Shown: positions 36,047-45,039, numbered from the stretch's first letter. The stretch: DNA of 64,000 bases from Oscillospiraceae bacterium (GCA_016296235.1 JAEDJR010000001.1:1-64000), one strand, 5' to 3'. Translations and numbers: made by a program. The notes: a model not told the origin generated them from the letters alone.

Positions 36047-37870
36047 GTGATTGTTGCTCTGATCGGAAACCCAAATGTGGGAAAGAGCACACTCTTCAAC
36101 GCGCTGACCGGTCTCAACCAGCATACAGGAAACTGGCCGGGCAAAACGGTTGCCATTGCGCAGGGGCGATATACATATAAAGGCAGGGGCTATATTTTGG
36201 TGGATCTGCCGGGAACGTACTCTCTGCTGTCGCAATCGGAGGAGGAACGAATTACAGCGGAATTCCTGCTCTCCGGTCAAGCGGACTGCGCCCTGGTGCT
36301 GGCCGATGCCACTTGTCTGGAGCGCAATTTGAATCTTGCACTCCAAGTGCTGGAATTGACCGATAAAACGATACTTTGCGTGAATTTGCTGGATGAGGCA
36401 GAACGCCATGGGATCGAAATTGACCTGCGGGCGCTGGAAAGAGAATTGGGAATTCCCGTGGCAGGTACGGCGGCCGGGAACGGCCGCGGGCTGGAGCAGC
36501 TGCAGGAGAAGCTGCGCAATCTCAACGACGGCTTTCTGAGCGTCCATCCGGGACGGCTTTTCTCCGGAAGGGAGGCCATGCTTGATGACCTCAACCAGGC
36601 CTGCTCAGACCGTGTCTCCGCTCTGATCTCAGACCGGGCGGAAGCGATTGCCGCAGGCTGCGTCAGGAGCAGCGCTGCGCCGGCGCCGCATTGGATGGAT
36701 CGGATCGCACTGGGACGGTGGAGCGGAAGAGTGTTGTTGGTTCTTTTGCTGCTGACGGTATTTTGGCTGACCATCCGGGGAGCAAACTACCCATCCATGC
36801 TGCTGCAAGCAGCGTTTGACCGGCTCGGCGCATATCTGCACCGATGGATGGCAGCGTGGCCGTGGTGGATCTCCGGACTGTTGCTGGATGGTGTATATTC
36901 CACTTCGGCCAGGGTTATTTCCGTGATGCTGCCGCCCATGGCGATTTTCTTTCCGCTGTTCACGGTGCTGGAGGATTTGGGCTATCTGCCAAGAGCGGCG
37001 TTTCTGATGGATCACTGCTTCCAATGCTGCGGCTCCTGCGGAAAGCAGGTGCTGACCATGTCCATGGGCTTTGGCTGCAATGCCGCCGGTGTCATTGGAT
37101 GCAGGATTATTGCGTCTCCGAGAGAACGGCTCCTGGCGATTGTGACCAACGCGCTGGTGCCCTGCAATGGAAGATTCCCGGCCCTGATTACACTGATCTG
37201 CCTGTTTTTCTCCGAGCGCTCGCTGCCGGCAGCCGCAATGCTCACGGGGTTCGTACTGTTGGGTGTGGGCGCCACGCTGCTGTCTTCCAGACTCCTGAAC
37301 CGAACGGTACTGGCCGGAAAAGAATCCCATTTCATTATGGAAATGCCGCCCTACCGCCGGCCTCAGATTGGGAAAATTCTGCTGCGTGCACTTCTGGACA
37401 GGACGCTGTTTGTTCTGGCACGCGCAGCAGCAGTGGCGGCGCCGGCCGGGGCGGTCATCTGGTGCCTGAGCCAGCTGACCTGGAAAGGAATGCCGCTGCT
37501 GCAGTCTGCTGCCGCCCTTCTGGATCCCGTGGGGATGTTCCTGGGGATGAACGGCGCGGTGCTTCTGGCGTTCTTCCTGTCATTTCCGGCCAATGAACTG
37601 CTGATACCCTTGACGGTGATGATTCTGCAAGGAACCCAGGGCGCCTTGGCAGAAGTGGGAGACGCGGCCCTTGGCACGATTCTGACGGCTGGGGGATGGA
37701 CGCAGCGAACAGCCTTGTGCGTCATGGTATTTCTGCTGTTTCACTGGCCCTGCAGCACCACCTGCCTGACCATCCGAAAAGAGACCGGCTCCTGGAAATG
37801 GACCCTTGCCGCCATGCTGCTGCCAACGGCAATCGGCGTCTTCCTGTGCAGCCTGCTTGGACATCTGTAA
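36047..37870 (+). CDS. feoB: Ferrous iron transporter FeoB
   Basis: A 607-residue FeoB: an N-terminal G domain with GNPNVGKST (about 7-15), DLPGTYSL and NLLDEAE in place of NxxD, then a GDI-like helical part and about nine membrane helices with the Gate motifs (...MSMGFGCNAAGVIGCRII..., ...VPCNGRFP...). It imports Fe2+ under anaerobic conditions. I choose the GTG at 36047 because the G domain starts there and GAAGGAAGAA is upstream; GTG 36020 is a possible alternative. It is shorter than E. coli FeoB (773), as is common in Clostridia. Confidence 0.94.
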   Translation: MIVALIGNPNVGKSTLFNALTGLNQHTGNWPGKTVAIAQGRYTYKGRGYILVDLPGTYSLLSQSEEERITAEFLLSGQADCALVLADATCLERNLNLALQVLELTDKTILCVNLLDEAERHGIEIDLRALERELGIPVAGTAAGNGRGLEQLQEKLRNLNDGFLSVHPGRLFSGREAMLDDLNQACSDRVSALISDRAEAIAAGCVRSSAAPAPHWMDRIALGRWSGRVLLVLLLLTVFWLTIRGANYPSMLLQAAFDRLGAYLHRWMAAWPWWISGLLLDGVYSTSARVISVMLPPMAIFFPLFTVLEDLGYLPRAAFLMDHCFQCCGSCGKQVLTMSMGFGCNAAGVIGCRIIASPRERLLAIVTNALVPCNGRFPALITLICLFFSERSLPAAAMLTGFVLLGVGATLLSSRLLNRTVLAGKESHFIMEMPPYRRPQIGKILLRALLDRTLFVLARAAAVAAPAGAVIWCLSQLTWKGMPLLQSAAALLDPVGMFLGMNGAVLLAFFLSFPANELLIPLTVMILQGTQGALAEVGDAALGTILTAGGWTQRTALCVMVFLLFHWPCSTTCLTIRKETGSWKWTLAAMLLPTAIGVFLCSLLGHL

Positions 37871-37875
37871 CAACG

Positions 37876-37906
37876 GCCCGCCGTAAGACATCTGCTTACG
37901 GCGGGC
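37876..37906. terminator. Hairpin between convergent feoB and PIN-domain genes
   Basis: GCCCGCCGTAAG / CTTACGGCGGGC forms a 12-bp perfect stem with a 7-base loop, 5 bases after the feoB stop and 6 bases after that of the convergent gene. The T tract is poor on both sides (TTAG; GTTGTT). Confidence 0.8.
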
Positions 37907-37912
37907 TTAGAA

Positions 37913-38476
37913 TCAATGCCCTTTTTTATTGGCGATGAAGGGCTTAATGACCCGGTAGATTTCGCTGGTCTTTTTATTGTCAAACTGCTTCATCAGGGCA
38001 TTGTTCAGCCCCTGTTTGGTTTTGTATTTGTCGATGAGCTCCAGGACTGTCTGCACATCCGACTGCTCCAGCAGTTCGCTGAGCTTTTCCTGCAGCTCGT
38101 TGTGGGCCTGACGGGTGTTGACCACATCCAGATTGGGCATCCGGAGAAGCTTAACGTTCTGCTTACCCCAGAAATTCACAACGCCGTCAAAGCCGCTGTC
38201 CTTGGAGATAATATAATAGCTCTCACCCGCGGATCCGGCGATCAGATAGCCCAGATAGGTGGACAGCTGAAAATCCAGGGCGTTTTTTGTGCCGCTCTCC
38301 ACTTTGTAATACCGGATTTGTGCTTGGCTCTCAATGAGCCTGCGGTGAGCGTCAAAGGTGAGACGGTCCGCGTTCTCGGTATAGAAGATGTAAACCACAT
38401 CCTCCCGGGACAGGGTTTCAAGCCCATCCAGGCCGGATGCGCTGACGTTTTCATAGTCGATTAAAAAGGTTGCCAT
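37913..38476 (-). CDS. PIN-domain (NYN-like) protein
   Basis: The 187-residue protein starts with FLIDYENVSASGLDG, where the Asp-Tyr-Glu-Asn block is the first acidic cluster of PIN/NYN nucleases, followed by GTKNALDFQLSTYLGYL and YYIISKDSGFDGVVNFW with further conserved acidic residues. The C-terminal third is helical and charged. PIN-fold proteins cut RNA, but no partner antitoxin is adjacent, and the role is unknown. The start has GGAGG 7 bases upstream. It is a single gene divergent from the IclR regulator. Confidence 0.82.
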   Translation of the reverse strand: MATFLIDYENVSASGLDGLETLSREDVVYIFYTENADRLTFDAHRRLIESQAQIRYYKVESGTKNALDFQLSTYLGYLIAGSAGESYYIISKDSGFDGVVNFWGKQNVKLLRMPNLDVVNTRQAHNELQEKLSELLEQSDVQTVLELIDKYKTKQGLNNALMKQFDNKKTSEIYRVIKPFIANKKGH

Positions 38477-38505
38477 AAGGGAGCCTCCATTTGGAACAGA
38501 TTGAA

Positions 38506-38534
38506 TTGCAATTTCATCATTGTCATGCTAAAAT
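38506..38534 (+). promoter_or_regulatory. Promoter of the IclR-family gene
   Basis: TTGCAA (38506-38511), 17-base spacer, TAAAAT (38529-38534), 25 bases before the start codon. Confidence 0.65.
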
Positions 38535-38559
38535 AAAGAAAAAAGCGAGGAGTGGTCAT

Positions 38560-39312
38560 ATGCAGGACGGGAAGACGATACAGTCCGTGTCAAAAGCCAT
38601 GAAGCTGCTGGATTTGCTTGCCGAATCCCCTCAGCCCATGACCCTGGCGGAAATCAGTCAGAAAACCGGTTGGCCAAAGAGCACAGTCCACGGACTGCTC
38701 TCTACCATGCGGGAATTCTCGGTCATTGCCCAGGATGGGGAAGGACGGTATATGCTGGGAATTCGGCTCTTTGAATATGGCTGCACGCTGAGCAGCTCCT
38801 GGACGATCATTGAAACGGCCAAGCCCTATATCCAGCACATTTCTTATACCACCGGTGAAGCGGTCTTTCTTTCCATTCTGGATCGGGGAGAGGTCATCAC
38901 CCTGGACCGGGCAGACAACCGTACCGGCCTGTGGATTTCTGCGGAGATGGGATGCCGTCTGCCGATCCATTGTACATCCCAGGGGAAGCTTTTCCTGGCC
39001 TATATGCCGGAACAGGATCGGAAGAGCATTCTCAAGCGCACGGATCTGAAGCCCTATACGGAGCATACCATTACCACCCAGGCGGCACTGCAGCGGGAAT
39101 TGGATGAGATCCGCAAACGTGGCTACGCAACGGAAAATGGGGAATACAAAACCGGCATGAGATCGGTCGCCGCGCCGATTTTCGATGAAAACGGCGATGT
39201 ACGCTATGCCATCGGAATCATCGGGATGTTCCGTCAGATCGAATCCAACCAGTTCAACAAGGCCATAGCAGTAGTACGGGAAACGGCGGAAAAAATTTCC
39301 AAGGCACTATAA
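38560..39312 (+). CDS. IclR-family transcriptional regulator
   Basis: The 250-residue protein has an N-terminal winged helix (TIQSVSKAMKLLDLLAESPQPMTLAEISQKTGWPKSTVHGLLSTMREF, about 6-55) and the IclR effector domain with GCRLPIHCTSQGKLFLAYMPE and RGYATENGEYKTGMRSVAAPIFDENG. IclR proteins sense small metabolites and control catabolic genes. No catabolic operon is next to it, so the effector and targets cannot be inferred. The start at 38560 follows GCGAGGAG. Confidence 0.93.
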   Translation: MQDGKTIQSVSKAMKLLDLLAESPQPMTLAEISQKTGWPKSTVHGLLSTMREFSVIAQDGEGRYMLGIRLFEYGCTLSSSWTIIETAKPYIQHISYTTGEAVFLSILDRGEVITLDRADNRTGLWISAEMGCRLPIHCTSQGKLFLAYMPEQDRKSILKRTDLKPYTEHTITTQAALQRELDEIRKRGYATENGEYKTGMRSVAAPIFDENGDVRYAIGIIGMFRQIESNQFNKAIAVVRETAEKISKAL

Positions 39313-39390
39313 ACGGAGGATATTTCCAGTCATCAATCGGCCCAAACAGGCCATACTACTTCTGCAATCCAGAAAAGGAGGCTGAAAGGT

Positions 39391-39555
39391 ATGAACTGTC
39401 AGGCCAACAAGTCCATTGAGTGCACCGTCAATCAGTGCGCCCACCACTGTGATATGGAGAACTACTGCTCTCTGAACAAGATCAGGGTCGGCACCCACGA
39501 GAGCAATCCCACCGTGGATCAGTGCACCGACTGCCTGTCCTTTGTGCGCAAGTAA
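39391..39555 (+). CDS. DUF1540 small cysteine-rich protein
   Basis: A 54-residue protein from ATG 39391 to TAA 39555, preceded by AAGGAGG. It has seven cysteines (3, 11, 16, 20, 26, 45, 48) in the DUF1540 pattern IECTVNQCAHHCDMENYCSLNKIRVG...TDCLSF. The family is widespread in spore-forming Clostridia and probably binds metal; its role is unknown. It may share the IclR transcript 78 bases upstream. A strong hairpin follows. Confidence 0.88.
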   Translation: MNCQANKSIECTVNQCAHHCDMENYCSLNKIRVGTHESNPTVDQCTDCLSFVRK

Positions 39556-39567
39556 GGAATTGCGAAA

Positions 39568-39593
39568 GCCTCTCCGGCCTGTGCCGGAGAGGC
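39568..39593. terminator. Hairpin between the DUF1540 and J-domain genes
   Basis: GCCTCTCCGGC / GCCGGAGAGGC, 11-bp perfect stem with a 4-base loop. There is no T run on the plus strand and only CTTTCG on the minus strand, so termination may be partial. Confidence 0.6.
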
Positions 39594-39607
39594 CGGGACA
39601 AGTACAT

Positions 39608-40228
39608 TCAGCAGAAAAGGAAGAACCCGGGGAAACGGCAGGTCATCAGATTGTAGCAGATACAGAAGCCCAGACAGATCCGGCACGGATCCACCTGGCC
39701 GAAGTGAAATCCCTGCTGCTGTGTTTCATAGGCCTGTCCCTGCCGTTCGATCTGATCCCGGATCATCTGGTATTGATAGTTGTCCGGCTCCATGCGGCAT
39801 GCCTGGTTGATATGTTCATAGGCCAAAACACGATTGCCCAGGTTCGCGTTGGCGATGGCGCTGAGATAGTACCATTCAGCGGAGCGCCGGGAGGACGGAA
39901 TGTTGTTCAGAACATACACCGCTTCCTGGTAGCTGCCTGCCTGAACATAGTGCCGTGCGGTCTGGAACTCCGAAGACTGATCCTGACCTGTTTGCTGCTG
40001 ACTCCAGCCGGCGAATGGATCGTAGGCGCTGCGGGTTGTGGTTTGCCGGGGCGGGTTCTTGATTTGGTCATAGGCGGCATTGATGTCATTCATCATTTTT
40101 GCGGCGTGAGGATCGCCCGGGTTCATATCCGGGTGGTATTTTTTTGCCAACTGCCGGTAGGCACGCTTGACCTCTTCCTCGGAAGCCCCGGGTTTCAGGC
40201 CCAAAATACGATATGGATCGTCAAACAT
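39608..40228 (-). CDS. J-domain protein with TPR-like middle and cysteine-rich tail
   Basis: The 206-residue protein has an N-terminal J domain ([38 protein letters not shown] at 32-34) that should stimulate DnaK. A helical middle (about 88-155, [40 protein letters not shown]) looks like TPR units. The tail is hydrophobic with several Cys ([18 protein letters not shown]). No DnaJ zinc fingers are present. The start has AGGAGG; it overlaps the stop of the DUF5685 gene by 8 bases, so the two are probably coupled. Confidence 0.88.
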   Translation of the reverse strand: MFDDPYRILGLKPGASEEEVKRAYRQLAKKYHPDMNPGDPHAAKMMNDINAAYDQIKNPPRQTTTRSAYDPFAGWSQQQTGQDQSSEFQTARHYVQAGSYQEAVYVLNNIPSSRRSAEWYYLSAIANANLGNRVLAYEHINQACRMEPDNYQYQMIRDQIERQGQAYETQQQGFHFGQVDPCRICLGFCICYNLMTCRFPGFFLFC

Positions 40229-41060
40229 GGTGTTCCTCCTTGCCGGGCTTCCGGTCATTCCAATAGAACCGCGTCCAAACGCCAGAATAAAGAATATTGC
40301 GCATCAGACTCAGATCCTGCAGCAGCGGCAGCCGCTCAAACGCCTGGGTGCATTCGCCCATCAGGATTTTCAGAACCGGCAGAAGATCCTCTTTTTGAAT
40401 GCCCTGTGCGGCTCTGGTGCGGAATGGATTATAGGCGCCGTGCTTCAGATCGGACGGAAGATCCAGAATTGCGTCGGTTAAGTAGATAAACCGTCCGAGG
40501 GATTCGCCCATCTGCCGCAGAAGCGGCGCCCAGCGGTCGTTCTTCCAGACAAACAGCTGGCCCATCAGCCGGCCGAAGGCGCTTGCGCCGGCGTCAGGCT
40601 CCTGAACATCGTCGGCCTCAATACGGGACAGCGTCTCCATACACCGAATGACCGCATCGCGCTGCTCCGGATAGGCAGCAGATGCCTCCCCGGCACTGCG
40701 GCGAAATAAGCGGGCCTGCAGCAGGGAGCGGAGTGTCCGGTCGTCATGCCAATCGTCCATGCAATTATAATAAGCCAGCACCATGTTCATGGCGGCGGCA
40801 TATTCGGTGGACGGCGTCTGCCAGGCAGAGTGCTGCTTCAAAGGATGGGCGGCACAGCGCCCCAGGCTCGTCTGCTCCTCCGGTTCATAGAGCGAGGACA
40901 ACAGCAGGACCAGAAAGGTCAAATCATAGCTGAGCGCAGCACGCTGAAAAGAACCGTAGCGCTGGCCGATGCAGCGGCAAAGACCGCAGTAGCAGCTCTG
41001 ATACCGCTGCAAGTCCTCCGGACTGAGGGAGGCACGCTCCGCTACCACATAGCCGAACAT
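40221..41060 (-). CDS. DUF5685 family protein
   Basis: The 279-residue protein matches the DUF5685 family: [53 protein letters not shown] at the N-terminus with a CxxC pair, and the polyprenyl-synthase-like helical features DDWHDDRT and [20 protein letters not shown]. The acidic motifs hint at a terpenoid-synthase-like fold, but the function is unknown. It is coupled to the J-domain gene. A possible -10 box TATACT lies at 41089-41094 on the minus strand. Confidence 0.82.
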   Translation of the reverse strand: MFGYVVAERASLSPEDLQRYQSCYCGLCRCIGQRYGSFQRAALSYDLTFLVLLLSSLYEPEEQTSLGRCAAHPLKQHSAWQTPSTEYAAAMNMVLAYYNCMDDWHDDRTLRSLLQARLFRRSAGEASAAYPEQRDAVIRCMETLSRIEADDVQEPDAGASAFGRLMGQLFVWKNDRWAPLLRQMGESLGRFIYLTDAILDLPSDLKHGAYNPFRTRAAQGIQKEDLLPVLKILMGECTQAFERLPLLQDLSLMRNILYSGVWTRFYWNDRKPGKEEHHV

Positions 41061-41131
41061 CCGCCGATCCCTCCCGTTTCTGCATGATAGTATATTCTAT
41101 CATATCCGGTGATAAATGCCAAATGAATATT

Positions 41132-41986
41132 TCATGAACGCCCGGAAAAAGTGTCTTTCAGGATCAGAAGAGGGCGATATTGACCACCGGCCAGCAGCTG
41201 TGCCAGCAGGCCGCCGCACAGCACCAGCACCATACAGCTGTGCACCCAGACCGCAGCCAGCAGCATCACACCGAGACCACCGTAAAGACGGTCCATATTG
41301 GAAATGTAGTTTACATAAATCGAGAATCCCAGAGACAGAATGAGCCATCCGGCTGCAGAAAACACCCCGCCCGCCAGGCAGTAACGGAAGCGTAAACGCC
41401 TGGCAGGCAAAAAATAAAACACCGCCGCAAATAAGAAACCAAAAGGCAGCGCGGTATAAACAGCACGCAGCTGCAGGAGCAGGCGCATCAGCTCAGAGAA
41501 TCCGGGGAACCATTGCAGGCAGCCGTCCAACAGCTGACGGCCAAAAACATAGAGCCCCAGCATGGCCAGAAGGCCTGCTTCCAGAAGCAGAAAATAAGCA
41601 ATGGCTGTTAAGCGGCGGAGGATATACAGCTTTGTGTGGCGCATGGAAAGAACGGCATTGAGTCCGTCCATCAATGCCAGGATGCCCTTGGACGCCGACC
41701 AGAGGGCGGTCAAAGCGGAAAGAGAGAGCATGGCGGCGGAGCGCCTGGCGGCAGCGGCCTGCAGCAACGCGAAGACGATGGGGAGGAACGGAGCAGGGAA
41801 GGCCTGCTCCAGGATCTGGGTCCATGTGGTCTGTGTAACCGGCAAATAGGGAAGCAGCGCCAGGAAAAACGCCGAAGCCGGCAGCGCAGAAAGAAGCATA
41901 TAGAAGCTTGCGCCTGCCGCGTAGAGGGAAATGGGGCTGCGTATAAAGGGAGCCCAAAGCTGCCGCAGAGATTCCCAGCACCTCAT
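41132..41986 (-). CDS. YihY/BrkB-family inner membrane protein
   Basis: A 284-residue protein with six or so membrane helices and the YihY (UPF0761) signature: SLYAAGASFYMLLSALPASAFFLALLPYL near 20, then ALWSASKGILALMDGLN, ALPFGFLFAAVFYFLPARRLRFRYCLAGGVFSAAGWLILS and YGGLGVMLLAAVWVHSCMVLVLCGGLL. The family is sometimes called ribonuclease BN by error; the true role is unclear. The start at 41986 has GGGAGG. It is divergent from nrdR. Confidence 0.9.
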   Translation of the reverse strand: MRCWESLRQLWAPFIRSPISLYAAGASFYMLLSALPASAFFLALLPYLPVTQTTWTQILEQAFPAPFLPIVFALLQAAAARRSAAMLSLSALTALWSASKGILALMDGLNAVLSMRHTKLYILRRLTAIAYFLLLEAGLLAMLGLYVFGRQLLDGCLQWFPGFSELMRLLLQLRAVYTALPFGFLFAAVFYFLPARRLRFRYCLAGGVFSAAGWLILSLGFSIYVNYISNMDRLYGGLGVMLLAAVWVHSCMVLVLCGGLLAQLLAGGQYRPLLILKDTFSGRS

Positions 41987-41998
41987 GGTTTACCTCCC

Positions 41999-42027
41999 TA
42001 GACAAATGACGATTTCTTTGATATAAT
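41999..42027 (+). promoter_or_regulatory. Promoter of nrdR
   Basis: TAGACA (41999-42004), 17-base spacer, TATAAT (42022-42027). Confidence 0.75.
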
Positions 42028-42061
42028 ACACTTATATGACGAGAAAGAGAGGATGATCCTC

Positions 42062-42517
42062 ATGAAATGTCCTTACTGTGGTTTCCAGGAAAGTAAAGTT
42101 GTGGATTCCCGTCACTCCGATGACAGCACCTCCATTCGCCGGAGACGCGAGTGTCTTTCCTGTCAGAAGCGCTTTACCACCTATGAGACGGTGGAGAGCC
42201 TGCCTATGATCGTGGTGAAGAAAGACAACAGCCGCCAGTCCTTCGACCGGAATAAGGTTCTCAACGGCATGGTCCGCGCCTGTGAAAAGCGTCCTGTTCC
42301 CATGGCGGACCTGGAGAATGCAGCGGATGAGATTGAACAGATCATCCAGAACTCTCTGGACCGGGAGGTTTCTGCCGCCCACATCGGCGAATTGGTCATG
42401 GAACGGCTCAAGCCTTTGGACGAGGTAGCTTACGTCCGTTTCGCTTCGGTCTACCGCCAGTTTAAGGATATCAACAGCTTTATGCAGGAGCTGAACAAAA
42501 TCCTGGCGGAGAAATAA
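42062..42517 (+). CDS. nrdR: Transcriptional repressor NrdR
   Basis: NrdR represses ribonucleotide reductase genes in response to ATP/dATP. The 151-residue protein has the N-terminal zinc ribbon (MKCPYCG...[12 protein letters not shown]) and an ATP-cone ([29 protein letters not shown]...). The ATG at 42062 begins the conserved MKCPYC; the frame three codons upstream is ignored. A terminator follows at once. Confidence 0.97.
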   Translation: MKCPYCGFQESKVVDSRHSDDSTSIRRRRECLSCQKRFTTYETVESLPMIVVKKDNSRQSFDRNKVLNGMVRACEKRPVPMADLENAADEIEQIIQNSLDREVSAAHIGELVMERLKPLDEVAYVRFASVYRQFKDINSFMQELNKILAEK

Positions 42518-42527
42518 CAATACGTTG

Positions 42528-42565
42528 ACCTGGACACCGGTGAAATTGGTGTCCAGGTTTTGTTT
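42528..42565. terminator. Bidirectional terminator between nrdR and the DUF4363 gene
   Basis: ACCTGGACACC / GGTGTCCAGGT, 11-bp stem, then TTTGTTT on the plus strand. The convergent DUF4363 gene stops at its edge. Confidence 0.88.
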
Positions 42566-42944
42566 ACAACAGATTATACAGATAGGGCCATTCCATTTCC
42601 CGGATGTGCTTGAGGGTAGCCAGCAAGGCAGCGCAATTACTGAGGTATTCCTCTGTATCCTGTGTGTCTGCATAGGACTCCAGACGGGAGAATTCCCGGA
42701 TGACGTCGTCCACCTCATCATGGCGCAGGACGGTGCCGAAATATGCCTGATGGCTGTTCCAACGGTCAGCCGCCCAATGGGTCATGGCGGCGGCGTCTGC
42801 GTAACGGTCTTGCTGCTGCAGCGCCATGGCATCCGTCAGCAGAAGCTCTGTTTCCTCCACCGCATGGGAAACGTAAGCCGCAGAGAACAGGCAAAGCCCC
42901 AGAAGAAGGGAAAACAGAAGAAGACTGGACAGAATAAATTTCAT
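42564..42944 (-). CDS. DUF4363 family protein
   Basis: A 126-residue protein with an N-terminal membrane or signal segment (about 2-24) and a helical outer domain (VSHAVEETELLLTDAMALQQQDRYADAAAMTHWAADRWNSHQAYFGTVLRHDEVDDVIREFSRL in outline), the DUF4363 pattern. It overlaps the DUF421 gene by ATGA; the two families are frequent neighbours in Clostridia, often near spore-coat or membrane genes. The function is unknown. Confidence 0.85.
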   Translation of the reverse strand: MKFILSSLLLFSLLLGLCLFSAAYVSHAVEETELLLTDAMALQQQDRYADAAAMTHWAADRWNSHQAYFGTVLRHDEVDDVIREFSRLESYADTQDTEEYLSNCAALLATLKHIREMEWPYLYNLL

Positions 42945-43618
42945 GATACCTCCTGCTTAGTGGCCAGATACAGTGTCCCGGATGCGTCCACGGTCAGGAG
43001 CACCACGTCGGATAGACGGCAGTGATGCTCCGTAAGGGTCTTTCGCACCCATTCCTCGGACCGCCCGGAAAGCTTCAGGTTCTCTTTCAGCAGCCTGCCG
43101 CTGCTGATGATGGTAACCGGAAGCTCCAAAGGCTGCGCTTTTTTTCCTGCATCTTTCACGGTCAGCGGTTGATATCTTGCATCCAGCAGCGCGCTGATCT
43201 GCCCGTTGGTTTCCAGAATGGCGAATTTCACGGTGGTCAGATCCACAATGCCCTTTTCCCGAAGATGCTCGGTCAGCTCATCCGGCGTTAGACGTGTTTT
43301 TTGCAGGCTTTTCAGGAGAATCTTTCCATTCTCCATCAAGATGACCGGTTTGCCGCACAACAGCTTTCGGATGGGAATAAAATGATAGGCCAGGGCAGAA
43401 AACAGAACCTCTATGGACAGTACGGTCAGGATCGGGATCACGCCAGAGAGCAGAGGAATGCCCAGATCCTGCATGGGAACGGACGCCAAATCCGCAATCA
43501 GCATTGTGACGACGAATTCCGACGGTTCCATTTCGCCGATCTGGCGCTTGCCCATCAGACGGATCACCAGAATCAACAAAAGATACAAAATAACGGATCG
43601 GAGCAGACATACCAGCAT
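42941..43618 (-). CDS. DUF421 (YetF/YrbG-like) membrane protein
   Basis: A 225-residue protein with three N-terminal membrane helices (about 5-22, 37-52, 60-78; LLLILVIRLMGKRQIGEMEPSEFVVTMLIADLASVP is the family signature) and a cytosolic or exposed beta-rich domain (KPVILMENGKILLKSLQKTRLTPDELTEHLREKGI). Family members include YetF and the germination-related SpoVAF-adjacent types; the exact role is open. The start at 43618 has GGAGG 8 bases upstream. Operon with the DUF4363 gene. Confidence 0.88.
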   Translation of the reverse strand: MLVCLLRSVILYLLLILVIRLMGKRQIGEMEPSEFVVTMLIADLASVPMQDLGIPLLSGVIPILTVLSIEVLFSALAYHFIPIRKLLCGKPVILMENGKILLKSLQKTRLTPDELTEHLREKGIVDLTTVKFAILETNGQISALLDARYQPLTVKDAGKKAQPLELPVTIISSGRLLKENLKLSGRSEEWVRKTLTEHHCRLSDVVLLTVDASGTLYLATKQEVS

Positions 43619-43750
43619 TTTCAAACCTCCAGAACAGGCTGTAGCCAGTATGCCCGGTTTTTCCCCGGTATATCCGGCAAAAATAAACCTGTTCAACGGA
43701 TAAAAGCTGTGCTATAATAACCTGGAATGCATCTGGAAAGGAATGATTGC

Positions 43751-43927
43751 ATGAATCGCAGTACGGAAGAACTGGAGCATTACAGCGCCGGTCAGAAGCC
43801 GGAAGAACCTGAAAAAGCACACCCGCGGCCATTCTGGCACAGACTGCTGTCGTGGTTTCTGATTGCTGTGGTGTTGTTTGCATTTTTGGGCACCTGCTAT
43901 TGGCTGGCCTTTTATGGAAGGGTTTGA
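43751..43927 (+). CDS. Small single-pass membrane protein of unknown function
   Basis: A 58-residue protein: a hydrophilic acidic N-half (NRSTEELEHYSAGQKPEEPEKAH) and one membrane helix (about 33-54, LLSWFLIAVVLFAFLGTCYWLAF). The ATG has AAAGGA about 9 bases upstream and a TATAAT lies at 43713-43718. The chromate transporter gene starts one base after its stop, so the two are almost certainly co-translated. No family is recognised. Confidence 0.7.
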   Translation: MNRSTEELEHYSAGQKPEEPEKAHPRPFWHRLLSWFLIAVVLFAFLGTCYWLAFYGRV

Positions 43928-43928
43928 G

Positions 43929-44471
43929 ATGCGCATATTACTGGACTTATTTGTTTCGTTTTTCAAAATTGGTTTGTTCACCTTCGGCGGCGGCTATGCC
44001 ATGCTGCCCATGCTGCAGCGGGAGATCGTCGATCAGCACCATTGGGTGACGGAGGAGGACGTGCTGGACTACTATGCCATTTCACAGTGTACTCCAGGCG
44101 TCATAGCGGTCAACACGGCTACCTTTGTGGGCACTAAGCTCAAAGGCGCCCTGGGCGGTGCCGTATCAACCCTGGCAGTGGTGACGCCGTCTCTGATTAT
44201 TATTACCGTCATCAGCACCATTCTGAAGAGCTTTTCCTCCTATGCGGTGGTGCAGCACGCATTTGCCGGGATTCGCGTGGCGGTCGCAGCACTGGTGGTG
44301 GTTTCCGTGGCGAAATTGTACCGAAAAGGCGTCAAGGGCGCTCTCGGCAACGGGATCTTTGCCGCATCGCTGCTGCTGGTATTTCTGCTGAACCTTTCGC
44401 CTGTCTGGGTTGTGGCCGCCTGCCTGATCCTTGGCGTGGCGTTGGCCTGGAAGGAGATGCACCGGACATGA
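43929..44471 (+). CDS. Chromate transporter family protein, first half-unit
   Basis: A 180-residue CHR domain protein (FFKIGLFTFGGGYAMLPMLQREIVDQHHWVTEEDVLDYYAISQCTPGVIAVNTATFVG, the family signature). Short-chain CHR proteins work as pairs with opposite topology. About five membrane helices. It overlaps its partner by ATGA. The name reflects chromate resistance in other bacteria; in gut Clostridia the natural anion is unknown. Confidence 0.92.
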   Translation: MRILLDLFVSFFKIGLFTFGGGYAMLPMLQREIVDQHHWVTEEDVLDYYAISQCTPGVIAVNTATFVGTKLKGALGGAVSTLAVVTPSLIIITVISTILKSFSSYAVVQHAFAGIRVAVAALVVVSVAKLYRKGVKGALGNGIFAASLLLVFLLNLSPVWVVAACLILGVALAWKEMHRT

Positions 44472-45031
44472 TCTATCTGCGCCTTTTCTGGGAGTTTTTC
44501 AAAACGGGCCTGTTTGCGGTAGGCGGTGGCCTGGCGACCCTTCCGTTTCTCAGCAAAATGGGAAGTAACTACGGTTGGTTTACGCAGACAGAGCTGGCCA
44601 ATATGCTGGCTGTCTCCGAGTCCACACCCGGCCCCATCGGCATCAATATGGCAACCTATGTGGGCGTGACCGCAGGCGGGCTTCCGGGAGGCCTGTTAGC
44701 CACGCTGTCGCTGGTACTGCCGTCCTATCTGGTCATTCTGGCGGTGGCCAAGGTGATGGAGCGGTTCAGGGAAAACGCCTATGTCCAGGGCGCCATGCGT
44801 ACCCTGCGGCCTGCGTCTGTGGGCATGGTGTCCGCTGCGGTACTGGGAGTGCTGCAATCGGTTCTGCTCCGCATGGACGCGGTTGCTGCGCTCCAGTGGA
44901 CCAACATGGTGGCACTGCCCAGCCTTCTGCTGTTCCTGGTGCTCCTGGCATTCTATCTGAAATTCAACAAGCTCCATCCCGTTGTGATCCTTGCCATTGG
45001 GGCGGCGGCGGGAATTGTGCTGCAGCTGTGA
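44468..45031 (+). CDS. Chromate transporter family protein, second half-unit
   Basis: A 187-residue CHR domain protein (FFKTGLFAVGGGLATLPFLSKMGSNYGWFTQTELANMLAVSESTPGPIGINMATYVG) that pairs with the preceding gene. ruvC begins 9 bases after its stop, so the transporter and the Holliday-junction genes may share a transcript. Confidence 0.92.
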   Translation: MIYLRLFWEFFKTGLFAVGGGLATLPFLSKMGSNYGWFTQTELANMLAVSESTPGPIGINMATYVGVTAGGLPGGLLATLSLVLPSYLVILAVAKVMERFRENAYVQGAMRTLRPASVGMVSAAVLGVLQSVLLRMDAVAALQWTNMVALPSLLLFLVLLAFYLKFNKLHPVVILAIGAAAGIVLQL

Positions 45032-45039
45032 GGAACGCC

